Source: Ectobius pallidus | Taxonomy: Eukaryota > Arthropoda > Insecta > Blattodea > Ectobiidae | Assembly: GCA_964059195.1 (NCBI GenBank) | Contig: CAXKWD010000006.1 | Coordinates: 13,012,530-13,076,529, forward strand | Length of the DNA: 64,000 bases | Reading direction: 5' to 3' | Part shown: one piece after another, positions 11,917 through 23,224 of the stretch | How the letters are laid out: every line of letters starts with the position of its first letter | Numbering within the stretch: the first letter of the stretch is position 1 | Notes under the pieces: model-generated | Databases searched by the model: none | What the model was told of the DNA's origin: nothing | The model's input: only the letters and a program-made list of their open reading frames with translations | Program-made: the position numbers and the translations under genes

Positions 11917-12440
11917 AATGCTGAAAGGCTGGACTATTCACTTTGGATGAGAGTACACATTGGTATAGAAGGCAACGAGAAGACAAACTGGCGAAAGAGG
12001 CTGCTGCAGATGAACAACTGGAAATAATCTATAAAACAAAACTCATTACCACGGCTACTTCACAGGAAAGGAATAACTGTATCAGGGAATATCAACTACA
12101 ATGGGAGAACACACAGAATGGAGCACTTTGCAGATCATTCTTCCCAACAGTAGAAGGAAGATTAAAGCAGAAAATCCCTACAATATTAAAATTTATAGCA
12201 CTTACAACTGGACATGGCCTAACAAAATATTATTTGCACAGGATTAAAATAATTGAGAATGCAATGTGAATGATAACAAACATCTGAACATCTACTCTTT
12301 AATTGCAAAATATTGGAAAGGCAAAGAAGAACATTGAAACACAAAATAATGGCAAAATAAAGCACATGGCCAATCGAAAACTGCAAACTCGTGGACAGAT
12401 ATGCCCAAGAATTCTATAAATTCCATCATTTCAATTGACT
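11917..12440 (+). pseudogene. I/R1-type LINE RNase H and C-terminal region, broken
   Basis: One frame reads HIGIEGNEK, the end of a LINE RNase H domain. After a frame change the open segment 11943-12269 reads DKLAKEAAADE, then GALCRSFFPTVEGRLKQ and TGHGLTKYYLHR, the region after RNase H in I/R1-group elements. The zinc-knuckle tail is degraded. The copy ends at an AAAT repeat at about 12441-12463. Confidence 0.65.
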
Positions 12441-12600
12441 TAAATAAATAAATAAATAAATCTTTATTAGCTGTCAGGATACAATGTCCATAGCTTCCTC
12501 AGTCATCTCAATTCTATAGGATGATTTTGGTACACATAACACTCAACACATATGCAGAACAATAATTAAAATTAATAATTAATGACAGAATAATTGAGGC
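12441..12600 (-). repeat. AAAT repeat and probable 3' end of a second, oppositely oriented LINE
   Basis: The aaataaataaataaatc tract is the tail of the plus-strand LINE. The sequence to its right, read on the minus strand, looks like a LINE 3' UTR running into the same tract (ctaataaagatttattt). Two LINE 3' ends therefore seem to meet tail to tail. Confidence 0.35.
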
Positions 12601-13117
12601 ACCAGGTTCCAAAAACCGTCTTATCCACTTTTGGTCGAAATTGTGTTAGCAGTGGTTTCTGTATCTACTCCAACTTGTTCATCGTCCTATTAAAACATAA
12701 TGTTCCAAACTACATCGTATCTCCCTCATTTTTAATGCTAAATATGAATGACTGTTCCAAACAGCATCATATCCACTAGCGAGTCGGTTCCAAAACCCGC
12801 ATTGTTAATGTTGTTTCCATTAACCACCTAATCCTCATGCAACCATATTGGATTTACAAGAAGGCGATTTCATAATGCTCCTTATCCATCAGCATCTCGT
12901 TTCTTATAGCATTTGAGTGACATTTGAAAGTTCGTCCAGAGGAATACTTTCAATTTTTTTCGAATGAAGGCACCGTCAAAATGTTAGGAAGTGATGCATG
13001 TAAAGTAAGAGAATGGAAAGGGCTAACGAATGCAACACTGAAACCTCCATCTCTTTGGCACTTTAAACTCTATCAGTGCAAACATATCTGCATAAAAAAA
13101 GTAGTAGTAATAGTAGT
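12601..13117. other. Unassigned stretch with a recurring ~23-nt motif
   Basis: Variants of a motif like ttccaaacagcatcatatcc occur at about 12607, 12702, 12755 and 12788. No coding or element signature is recognised. Confidence 0.3.
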
Positions 13118-13289
13118 CAGTGGCAGATGCAGAATTTTTTTTCAGGGGGGATTTGAATAGGTAGGAAGAATATAAAAAATTAATTAACTTACATATATAA
13201 TTAGTTTATAAAACTGTTCATTTATAGCCTTTTTTTTTAATTTCGAGGGGGATATATCCCACCTATCCCCTCCCCTGCGTCCGCCACTG
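13118..13289. mobile_element. Short hAT-like MITE
   Basis: The left end cagtggcagatgcag and right end ctgcgtccgccactg are near-perfect inverted repeats with the CAGTGGCG start common in hAT elements. Flanking octamers atagtagt and gtagtagt differ at one base and sit in a TAG microsatellite. The interior (172 bp in all) has no coding capacity. Confidence 0.7.
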
Positions 13290-13489
13290 GTAGTAGTAGT
13301 AGTAGTTTTATTCATCCTTATGATCATATACATGTGTAGAACACAAATGATATAGGATACGTCAACTCTTAGATATTAAGTATCATTCATACACTCGGAG
13401 TACCTATACGGTTCCTCGTATACACTCACACACACCCATACATCCACATTTATATAACAGTAATATTTACAAGTTACTTCAAGTCAATT

Positions 13490-15847
13490 ACCCATGCAGC
13501 ACGATATGTATAATATACGTATATTTTAGAGCTACATATATATCGTATGTTTGGTCAAAGTCAAAACGTAAATTATACGTATATTTTATGTCCAATTTAT
13601 ACATGTATAAAAATTGTTGTAATTTAATCCTGCTTTATATTCATAATATATCAAAATTCAAGTTACTGTTACATAAGTAGGACTAAATATAAAACAAAAT
13701 CGAATTAATTGTTCATTTGTTAATATCAAAATAACGTAAAAAAAATGGCAACTATACGTAAATTTTACGTCTAGAATTGGACATTGTAAACACCAGTTTA
13801 TTGTGTTTCACTCTAGTAAATCGATTTGGTTAAATTAAGGGAACGCAATACAATTTACTCACGCTAATCAGAAATTAATAAAAAAAAAAATGGTTTAAAA
13901 TGATTACATCCGTACATTCAGTAGGACTATTTTCCTGACTTATTGGTAATCTTGCGCTGCGTCAGAAGAAAACTAGAAGTGACGCGTGTGACGCTGTTGA
14001 ATGAATGTTTGTTCCCGTGTTCTGTGATGACCAGTGCAGATATTATACGTTTCGTTTGATATTTCATGCCCAATGCAGAAGAATAAATATAATTTGGAAA
14101 GGAGGTAAGTGTTTTTTCATGTGTTATTTTGCCTTAATATTTGTGTAGATATTGCGACTTACATTTATCTTTTGCCTTAAAATGTTCTATCAATTTTGGT
14201 TCCTAACCTAAAACTATAACGTAGAATACTGAATAATTAACTTCAATTTTGGTTCCTAACCTAAAGCTTTAACCTAGAATTCTGAGTAGTTAACTTTGCC
14301 TTCATTCGGAAAAAAAAACATCGTTGGGAGCACAAAATAAGTGGCAAAAACAGATTTAGCAATAGTTTTCATCGCAAAAACCCAAGGGTTGACCAGTTCC
14401 TTTTTTTAAGGCTGCATAGGCCTATAGTTCGGGTTTTGTTAATTGTATTTGCTTTTGTTTTATTTATTTATTTATTTATTACTGCGGAAAATCACTTGAA
14501 CTAACTTAGCCCTGACTTAACCTGTAAATATCAAAATTGCTCATTTATATAAGTTAATATACCAAATGATGTGTAATACCCTAGAATACATTTCCTAATT
14601 TAGGCCTACCTCAATGTTTGTGAAGACCTAGTCCTTCATGTAGAATATTAAATGAGGCAGAAGAAAACAGTACTGGCAAGTCCCTGTGCAAGATTTGTTT
14701 CACATACATAAATAGGCCTATCATAACCTCAACGACTTGCAAACTGATTTATAATACAGATGCTGTGGTAATTAGTTCTGATCATAATAATTTATGATAA
14801 CGCTGCTAAATTATTTCTTAATTGTTTCAGGAATTCACAACGCCTATGTAGTGTTGCTGGCTGTAAAAGTAACTACAAGTCACAACATGAAAGTGTTAGT
14901 ACATTTTCTTTACCAAAAGACGAAGAACTTAAGAAGAAGTGGCTTAGAAACATTCCTACAGACTTTACATGGGTAAGCAAGCAGGTGTGAAGCATTTTCC
15001 TGAAGAGAGTGTGATAACGGTGAAATAAAAACATTTCCTAGAACTTACCCTAAACTGAAACTTGGTGCAGTACCATCAATATTTCCTAATCTGCCTGAGT
15101 ACTTGCCAAGACCAGGTCCATCATGCAGAAGATTAATTGATGCAGAAGAAAAAAATTTAAACCAAGCAGTTGCAGAAATCTTAAAAGAACTCAAAAGTTA
15201 CTCTAAACGACAAGCTCTGCATTGTTTGGAAGATGTGATGCAGTACTTCCTAAGTGTAAAAAAAGGACTTAAAGGGCAGTGGATTTGCATAATGGCAGTA
15301 GAAAGGCTAGTTCTGTGCTTAATGGATGTTAATGATGATGTTCCGAAGATTCTTGGTTCAGTGTGTGTTTGAGCGATCTCAGTGTTTTGCTTACAATAAA
15401 TAATTGCAAAATACCTCAGCAAGAAGTCCCAAAAAACTGCAAGATAATAAGCACAAAAAGTGTTCTTGATGACATTTTTAGTTATTGATATCTCATGTAT
15501 TGATAGTATACGTAAAATGTATGTGAGGTGTGTACATTTATGAACCAAAGGCCCTATATAGGCTACATAAATTATATATAAAATATACGTTTGATAGATC
15601 ATCTTTACATATTTTTTACGTATAGATATTGTACATCAATAGTATGTATGTGATTGTAGGTATAATTGATATATATATTATATATCTGAATTGACATGAA
15701 TAGACGTAAAATATACATAAAAAAGTGGGACATTTGAGCGTATATTATACGTAGATTTTATTTAACCAATATGTGTGATGTACATTACCTAGATCTAGGG
15801 ATAACGTAAATTTTACATATATTTTACGTATGGGTGCTGAGTGGGTA
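13490..15847 (+). mobile_element. THAP-domain (P-like) DNA transposon, internally deleted
   Basis: The ends form long inverted repeats: left taccca(tg)cagcac followed by AT-rich tacgta motifs near 13490, right the complement ending tgctgagtgggta at 15847. Both subterminal regions are crowded with variants of tacgtaaaatatacgt. Inside is a damaged two-exon THAP transposase gene. No clear 8-bp target duplication was found, so the outer limits are approximate. The missing C-terminal transposase half makes it nonautonomous. Confidence 0.6.
14072..15390 (+). pseudogene. THAP-domain transposase pseudogene (P-element-like)
   Basis: Exon 1 (about 14072-14103) begins with an ATG and ends AGGAG/GTAAGTG. 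The acceptor TTGTTTCAG at about 14829 opens exon 2. The junction is in frame and gives RLCSVAGCKSNYKSQ, then STFSLPKDEELKKKWLRNI, the C-x4-C and basic parts of a THAP zinc domain. A one-base loss near 14990 breaks the frame just at the CxxH part (KHFPEES). Downstream come GAVPSIFPNLP and LPRPGPSCRRLIDAEE, usual in insect THAP transposases, then a segment ending near PKILGSVCV. The catalytic RNase H-like core is absent. It belongs to the deletion derivative at 13490-15847. Confidence 0.65.
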
Positions 15848-16458
15848 GATTAGATTAGATTAGATTTATTTGCCACAGACATTGTACAATGTATTAGCAA
15901 TAACAATAAACACAAATGAGATAGAATATACAAGTACACATTTCACCAGATAATGTCATTGAAGTCCTTGACACTGTACAGGGTATTTGACAACAGGTTA
16001 GATTTAATTGACCTTTTAAATGGAACATATGATAACTCCTTAATTTTGATTGGCAATGAATTAAATAGTCTGAGGGCAACATATTCAAAACTTTTCTGGG
16101 TGGTGCTGAATTTATATTTATTTACATATAAGTTTTCATTGTTTCTGGTAGAGTAGCTATGGATAGTAGAGCATTTATTATACAAGTGTGCATTCTTTTT
16201 TATATAGAGAAGACAGCTCAAAACAAACACTGATGGTAATGTAAGTATATTAAGTTCTGTAAAGAGTGGTTTGCAGGATGTTGTAGGCGATGCTCTAGAG
16301 ATAATTCTTATTGCTCTTTTTTGCAAGATGAATATTTTGTTGGCATAAGGATGTCCTCCCCACAATAGGACTCCATCACTGAGATGGCTGTGCATATGGG
16401 CATGATACACTAGTAAGAGTGACTTAGCATCTATGTTATGAGTTAGTACTCTCAACAT
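15848..16458 (-). pseudogene. CR1/L2-like LINE, 3' end with TAATC-type tail
   Basis: The minus-strand open segment 15943-16458 (171 codons) is the post-RT region of a CR1/L2-like element, with LQKRAIRIISRA and the C-terminal FNSLPIKIKEL motif. It runs into a 3' UTR and a tail of attag/taatc units at 15848-15865, next to the right end of the THAP element. It is 5'-truncated before the catalytic box. Confidence 0.75.
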
Positions 16459-16477
16459 AAATATACCTCTACGTACT

Positions 16478-16529
16478 CAGCATTACGTACATTAATCAGC
16501 ATTACGTACATTAATCAGCATTACGTACA
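16478..16529 (+). repeat. 19-bp tandem repeat, about 2.7 copies
   Basis: The unit cagcattacgtacattaat repeats with no mismatch in the two full copies. It lies between two LINE fragments. Confidence 0.85.
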
Positions 16530-16599
16530 CATAGCATTATACTGTGAGTCTGAAGACTATAGATATGGATGGGATGGTGCGGGATGAATGTAGTTTCTA

Positions 16600-16890
16600 T
16601 TCTAAATCATAGGACATGAATTCATCTAGTGTATAGAAGGCAAGTAGTAGTAGAAAGGATTTTACCTCTTTTTAAAATTTAGTTGGATTTTCTTGTTTTT
16701 TAATTGCATTTGGTAATTTATTATAAATTTTTGATCCCAAGATAAGTACTTTCTGCTTAGAGGCTTGAGTTCTGCAGTATTGTGTGTGTAGATTCAACTT
16801 GTTTCTTGTATTGTATTCATGTATTTCTGAGTTTGATTTTATATCTCCTATGTGTTGCTTTATAAAACACAGTATTTCCAAGATGAATAA
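16600..16890 (-). pseudogene. CR1/L2-like LINE C-terminal fragment
   Basis: The minus strand encodes the end of a CR1/L2-like protein (EYNTRNKLNLHTQ, then SKIYNKLPNAIKK). A continuation in a second frame carries FLLLLAFYTLDEF. It is a separate, differently diverged copy from the fragment at 15848-16458. Confidence 0.6.
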
Positions 16891-17566
16891 AGAGTGTAGG
16901 CCAGTGTGCCTAACAGAATTTGCAATAGGATTTTCGGAGGACCACTGGGAAAACCCAGAAAATATATATGCTTAGAAGTGCAGGAATATTGAAGGAAGCA
17001 GGAATAATGGAGAGAGAGTATTGTTGCTTTATTCCTCTTTTCTTGTAGATTACTGCTTCTCTTCTTACCTGGAGTTGTATTTGTTATAGATCAGTATTGA
17101 ATAGCACTTTGCTATTTTACACTAGGTATATTTCAGGATTGACTTAAGGTTCATTTGCTGTGAGAATACACCATGCTTTGTGATCTACAACAATAATATA
17201 AGTTTTTATTTTAATCTAAAAAAATTACAAACTTCAGGAATAATTGAGCTGTATTGACTCAAAATACTACTGCAGTATACTCTATCTGCAAGTAGGAAAA
17301 GAGAAGCTGCAATTGCTTGCCAAAACTTCTTATCTTGATAAATGCTGAATTACTATTTGCAAAATATCAATTTGCTAGACCATTCCTTGGTCTTCGTGAG
17401 ATTACTATGTCCAGTTCAAACTACTACTGCAGCATATTTGGCTTGCAAGTAGAGAAAAAGAGGAGCTGCAAGGATGCCAAAACTCCCTACAATTATATAA
17501 GCAGTATTTACTTTAGCTACATAAAGATGCTAAGCCTTACTTGGCTTTGTGTGTTAATACAATTTG
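16891..17566. other. Unassigned stretch with a local duplication
   Basis: No gene is seen. Segments 17252-17330 and 17410-17488 are diverged direct copies (shared words ctactactgcag, tgcaagtag, agctgcaa, gccaaaact). The BEL/Pao element is inserted at its right edge. Confidence 0.35.
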
Positions 17567-17761
17567 TGTTACGAATAAGGATAAAGTTAAAGTTCAGACA
17601 CACTATTTTTTATTTCTAACCACAAGACAATATATCTCTGACAACTCGTCGGTCATTAGTCAACACATACAGCAGAGAACTCACGTCAAAAAACCAAACT
17701 GGTAGGCCTGCCAACTGTTAACAAAAAATATGAAATGCAAGGCCTACTAGATCCTTCAACA
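17567..17761 (-). repeat. 3' LTR of BEL/Pao element
   Basis: 195 bp, two differences from the partner at 23025-23219 (ctctgac/ctcagac and cggtcat/cggccat). Confidence 0.9.
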
Positions 17762-17777
17762 TATACTCCCACCTTGC
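17762..17777 (-). other. Polypurine tract of BEL/Pao element
   Basis: On the minus strand gcaaggtgggagtata stands directly before the 3' LTR start TGTTG, as expected for the plus-strand primer of reverse transcription. Confidence 0.55.
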
Positions 17778-17838
17778 AATTTTCAATTGAAACACAAATT
17801 GCAACATTACATTAACAGTGCATAAATTAATACATCAA

Positions 17839-18882
17839 TCACAAGTCTAAGCGTTCTGGTATTTTCACTTTTCTGCCTGATCTAGTTGTTTTCACTTCCC
17901 CTGCATCAAATGTGTCCGATATCACATCGGGTACAGTTTCAGCCCCTTTCAAATCCTTATAATCATTGGAAGAGATTTCTAAAGGATATAGTCTTTGAAG
18001 TGGTCTCACTCTCTCCCCTACAGCAGTCTTCAACCTGGCTACTCTTGATACCCCATCTGCTCCTGGATATAAATCCAAGATGATACCTAACGGCCAGTTG
18101 ATTCGCTTTGAAGAGTCGTCTCCTACCAGAACAACATCCCCAATACTAACAGTTCGCTCCTTCCTTTGACCATAGTGTACCAGTAAAGCCAGATATTCAG
18201 TTCTAAACCTGCTTCTCAGATCTTGTCTTAACTTCTGTAAATATTTCCATCTCTGTTGTAAAGCTGAACTATCTATGGCATCCAAATCAGGAGTCTCGTT
18301 ACAGGAAAGTGTTTGTAGAAAACTCGCTGGAGTCAATGGGATTAACTCTTGCGTATCCTCCATCACATAGGTGAGTGGCCGAGCGTTTATGACGGCTTCA
18401 CAATCACATAGCACTGTGTATAGTTCCTCATATTGCAGACAAGCTTGTCCAAGATTTCGACGCATGAGCTCCTTCACCATTCTCACTAGTCTCTCCCACC
18501 ATCCGCCCCACCATGAAGCAGTAGGTGGATTAAACTTCCACAAGATACGTTTTACAGCTGCAACGTCCACAATCTCTTTCCAATCCAACTCATGCAGTGC
18601 TCTATTGGTACCAACAAAGTTAGTGCCATTGTCTGACCAAATAGTGGAGGGTCTTCCTCGTCGAGCTACAAACCTTCTCAGAGCTTGTATAAATGAGGCT
18701 GTAGACAAGGATTGGACTAATTCCAGATGCACAGCACGGTACACAGCACAAGTAAACAGGACAATCCATGCCTTTTCTCCAGATTTCAAGAATAATGGTC
18801 CTGCATAATCTACTCCGGTAATTTCGTAAGGCTTTGAAAGTCCAACTCCATCCTTAGGTAATGCAGCAAAAGGTACCTGCAC
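17839..18882 (-). pseudogene. BEL/Pao integrase, catalytic and C-terminal part, after a nonsense codon
   Basis: The 347 codons hold the integrase core: VDYAGPLF (first Asp), IWSDNGTNFVG (second Asp) and PPTASWWGGWWERLV (the Glu region characteristic of BEL/Pao). A C-terminal segment with GDVVLVGDD and NWPLGIILDLYPG follows. It is in the same minus-strand frame as the upstream polyprotein and divided from it only by TGA at 18898-18900. It is best read as part of one interrupted polyprotein. Confidence 0.88.
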
Positions 18883-18897
18883 TGATGTAGCTCGATG

Positions 18898-21800
18898 TCA
18901 CTTACAAACAGTACACTTATTAATCACTTGTTTCACTGCTTTTCTTGCACCCACAATCCAATAAGTTTCTCTAAGCACAGCAAGTAATGTTTGTAAACCA
19001 GCATGCATATTGAGCCGATGCTGTTCCATTATCAATCTTGTAGTAACTACATGCTTGCCTGAGAGTACCACTGGCGTCTTAAAGGACTGGACTTCCTCAC
19101 TCAAGTTGAGTTTAGTTTTCACTCTCATTAGTCCCCTTTCATCTTTCAGTAACTGCATATTCTTAGTGAGCTTACTTCCGTCTGTGAAACATTCTGACTG
19201 TACCATTCTTAGTAATACAATCTCGGCTTCTTGGACTTCTTCGAAAGTCAATTCTCTCTTTTTCTTATTCACCTGAAGAAGGTTGTGATAAAATCTCAAG
19301 ATCCAACCAATCATCCGTACCATCTTGGTATATTGCGAAAAATACAGTAACCGATTAACAAAGTTCTCTTCTACTGCAGTAGTGACTGTAGCCACAACAA
19401 TTCCCTTTCTCTTTTCATTATTAACTTCTTCTTCTGAAGCAATCGATTCTTCTCGAGGCCAATCCTTTACTCTGCCTTTGAGCCATTCTGGTCCCTGCCA
19501 CCAACGACTCTCGAACAGTGTTTTTGGAGTGCACCCTCTGGATGGCAAATCAGCAGGATTCCGCTCGCCTGGTACATGGTACCAGTCTTCAGGGTCACTG
19601 TAGCAGCATATTTCTTTACACCTATTACCCACAAAGGTGCTCCAGTTTTCATTTCTTTTAATCCATGCCAATACAACAGCAGAGTCGGTCCAATAATTCA
19701 TTTTCAAATCTTTTATTTTCAATGCCTGTTTTATCTGGATGCTCATTCGTGTTCCTATGACTGCAGCCAGAAGTTCTAAACGAGGAATCGTCACAGTCTT
19801 TATAGGTGCGAGCCTAGTTTTAGCTTGGACCAATTTTACTGTCACTTCTGTATCTGTTTCTGTTCTTAAGAAAGCACACGTTGCATAAGCATGTTTGCTC
19901 GCATCACAAAATATGTGCAACTGTATGTCACCTGCCACCCAAGCATTTGGTAATATTGCTCTGGGAATATCACACTGCTTTAACCAATGTATTTGCTTAA
20001 CCCATGCTATGAATCGTCCAGCCAAGTGGGCTGGTAGTTCCTCATCCCATCTGTATTTTTCCTTCCATATTTCTTGCAATAACAGTTTTGGGACTAGTGT
20101 CGTCGGGCATGTGTAACCAATGGGATCGAATATTCTCTGTGCAACTGACAGCAGCTTCCTCTTTGTAATCGGTTGTGCCATCATCGATATCACATCAAAT
20201 TCACAAGAAAGCTGATCTAGTTCAGGATTCCAGATCAACCCTAATACATGTACACATTCCTGTACCGATGACTCTTCTGTGAAGCAGTTAACAGGTCCAC
20301 TGACCCATCCTCGCAATTTGAAACTTCCAGAAGTCATCAGCTTATCGGCTTCTTCCACAAACTTATTTAACTCCTCTTCATTCGCAACACTAGTGACACA
20401 GTTGTCTACATAGAATGACTCTTGTAATTTCAATGCTGTTGCCTTCAAGTCATCAGGAGCTCCATCTAAATGGTGTGATATAGTTGCTCCGAGCAGAAAG
20501 GGACTTGATGAAACACCGAACACCACTCTGCAGTGTCTGTATTCAATGAGTTTCTCTTGTTCCCACCAAAGAAATCTCAAGAAATTCCTGTCAGTTTCGT
20601 TCAGACTGATCTGTAAAAATGCTTTCTCTATGTCTGCTATTACGCCTATCTTGTTCTTTCTAAACTGTATTAGGATTTGTGGGATCTTCTCTATTAGGTT
20701 AGGACCCTTCTCCAAACAGCTGTTCAATGAGTTGCCCGCCTTATCTTTAGCCGAAGCATCAAATACAGGTCGAATTTTTGTAGTCATACTGGATTCTTTA
20801 ATCACCGCTCTATGGGGTAGGTAGTAATCTCCCTCTTCTTCATTGTAGCATGTAACCCTTTCTATTATACCATCCTTTAACCAACTACATAGTATGTTGT
20901 CATAATCTTCATACTTGTTCATATCCTTCAGTTTCTTGGTGGTAGCGACTAGTCTCATCTTAGCCATCTCCTTGTTAGAACTCAGCGGTGGATGACCTTC
21001 TTTGAATGGCAAACGCACCTCGTATCTCCCATCTTCTCTAACCTTAACAGTTTGTTTGAAACATTGCAAAGTCTCCATTTCAAGGTTCTCTTTTGTTTTC
21101 ACTTCAATGGGATCTGTGATGCCTATTGTATCCAGTTGCCATAAATCCGGAATACCCAAACTATTTAAACAGCTGACAGCACCTACTCTATTAAAACTGT
21201 CCTTCACTTTTCTCTGCCCCATTACAGTCCACCCAAGCTTAGTCTCGAAAACAGAGATGTTCTCATCCAACTCTACAATCTTTCCTGTAAACAATCTGGC
21301 CAGTACATCCGCTCCCAGTAGAATCTTCACTTCTAGTACATCATGGCCTACATCAGACAGGATTATATTGTTTTCTTTCAGTAAGGGGTAGTATTCTTGT
21401 ATTTCTAGCCGTGGCACATGTGTACATATTTTGTCTTTGTCCAACACAGGAATGATACATTTAAACTGGTCATCCAGGCTATGTAATGTGATGTTGTAAA
21501 CACCGTGAACTTCTTGTTCAGTGTTCACTCCTCCGAAAAGATAGTGTCTCACCTTTTCATCATCTATTTTCTTCAGACCTAGTTTCTGCACGCCATCCTT
21601 GGTTATGTATGATCTCTGTGATCCTGAGTCCAGAAGAACTCTTGCTAACCACTTAGTCTTAACCCCTTCGATTTTCACCATCAGTGTCTGTAGTAAGGTC
21701 TGATGTTGTTGATGGGATAACAAAGTTTGTGTTCTTCCCACTTTGTCTTCTTCGTTAACATGTCCTTTAGACTGCAACTTAGGACACATGACGGCATGAT

Positions 21801-22836
21801 GTCGCTTGTAACACAACAAACACTTGATGTTGCCTCTGCACACCTTCGAGGTATGTCCCATCAACAGACAATTAAAACACGCACCCCTTTTCCTTAAAAT
21901 GTCTAGTTTTTCACCACAACTCATTTCTTTTGCTTTAAAGCAATCTTGAGAGACATGAGAACTCTTATTGCACCAAATACAAGATTTTTCTGACTGCTTA
22001 CTTTCTCCTGCATGCATGACTGCTGCTGTGGGTACCTTATGATTCACAAGGTCCTGAGGCTTCCCGTAACTAAAACTAGCACGGCTGATATGCAGTCGTT
22101 CTTCTCGTTCAACTTCTTGACGTAAAAATAGCAACAGTGCTTCTAAGCTATCACACTGAGTCCTCTCTTGCTGATTCTGTGATCTTCCCCATGCTTTTAG
22201 GGTTTCCTCTGGCAACGCAGACTCAACCAGTGGGTATAACGTAGCTGCATATTTATTGGCCGTCACTCCTAATGTTTCTAAGGCTCTCAACTGAGTCTCA
22301 AGTTTGTCATATAGACCACGTAGGTTTACTTCAGGTGTCGCAGCTTTCTTCAAAACCAGTTGTAGCAACTCCCTGACATGAATGTTGATTAGAAGTTCAT
22401 CACGAGCAAACCTTGTCTTCAGCTGTTCAATGGCTTTTGGATAGTTTTCTGCTGAAGGTTGATAACTTGCAATTAATTCTCTTGCCGATGAGCCTTCCTC
22501 TGTAGCTTGATACAAATACTGAAACTTGTCTTCTGGTTCTAGGCTAACATCTTCATGAATTCGTTTAAACTGTGCCCAAAATGCTATCCAATGTTTCACA
22601 TTACCGTCAAATTTTTTAAGTTCTAACTTCGGTAACTTCAGGCTTCTTGAAGCACATCCACCTCTGAAACTACTCCGGTAGCTTGTTGTTGCCTCCATAT
22701 CTTCCGTCAACTTTTCTTCAAAATGGCTTCTCAACACCAACCACTTTTCGCGGTAACTTTCCGTTTCGTCCAAATCTTTGGTTTCTTCTTCATCACTTAA
22801 TTTAACCTCAGATTGGTGGTATTCTTCTTGTAGCAA
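18898..22836 (-). pseudogene. BEL/Pao gag-pol polyprotein (gag, PR, RT, RNase H, IN zinc domain)
   Basis: The 1312 codons carry, in order: a gag region of the DUF1759 type (about residues 70-240; LELKKFDGNVKHWIAFW), CCHC zinc fingers at about 286-351, an aspartic protease with LLDSGSQRS (Asp 403), an RT with ADIEKAFLQI and FYVDNCV (809-812), an RNase H with FCDAS (978) and YWTDS (about 1068), and the HHCC zinc domain of integrase ending CTVCK. The last Asp of the usual YVDD box is Asn here. The frame ends at TGA 18898. The first in-frame codon is TTG. An ATG-started frame from 22999 ends at about 22844 in another frame, so one frameshift probably separates the true gag start. Confidence 0.9.
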
Positions 22837-23005
22837 TTCGTCATTCTTGAAAAGTATCAGCTTTATCTTCTAATACCTTAAAGCACGCTACAAGATCCTG
22901 TCTTGTGGACTCATCATTTTTGAGCGTCGCTTCCAAAGAGTTCGCCGTCCTCGTAAATAATCTTCTCATAGTAGATCTATCTTCCTTTAGCTTATCCATA
23001 GTCGT

Positions 23006-23021
23006 CCTGTCACGGTCGCCA
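23006..23021 (-). other. Primer binding site, tRNA-Arg type
   Basis: Three bases inside the 5' LTR the minus strand reads tggcgaccgtgacagg. It is complementary over 16 bases to the 3' end (with CCA) of an insect tRNA-Arg(UCG) as I recall it; the tRNA match is from memory. Confidence 0.65.
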
Positions 23022-23024
23022 AAA

Positions 23025-23219
23025 TGTTACGAATAAGGATAAAGTTAAAGTTCAGACACACTATTTTTTATTTCTAACCACAAGACAATATATCTCAGAC
23101 AACTCGTCGGCCATTAGTCAACACATACAGCAGAGAACTCACGTCAAAAAACCAAACTGGTAGGCCTGCCAACTGTTAACAAAAAATATGAAATGCAAGG
23201 CCTACTAGATCCTTCAACA
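23025..23219 (-). repeat. 5' LTR of BEL/Pao element
   Basis: 195-bp terminal repeat matching 17567-17761. On the minus strand it starts TGTTGAAGG and ends CGTAACA. Confidence 0.9.
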
Positions 23220-23224
23220 ATTTG

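Larger units (their letters stand above)
17567..23219 (-). mobile_element. BEL/Pao LTR retrotransposon, nearly complete
   Basis: Terminal repeats of 195 bp at 17567-17761 and 23025-23219 differ at two positions seen. Both begin TG and end CA, and the 5-bp duplication atttg flanks the whole (17562-17566 and 23220-23224). The primer binding site and polypurine tract lie on the minus strand. One long open frame encodes gag, protease, RT, RNase H and the start of integrase; a second, in the same frame after a single TGA, holds the rest of integrase. A frameshift separates the annotated frame from the probable gag start. The element is young but not intact. Confidence 0.93.

Noticed and set aside
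19010..21391. Several plus-strand frames opposite the BEL polyprotein
   Set aside because: All lie antisense to the gag-pol frame and have no domain of their own.
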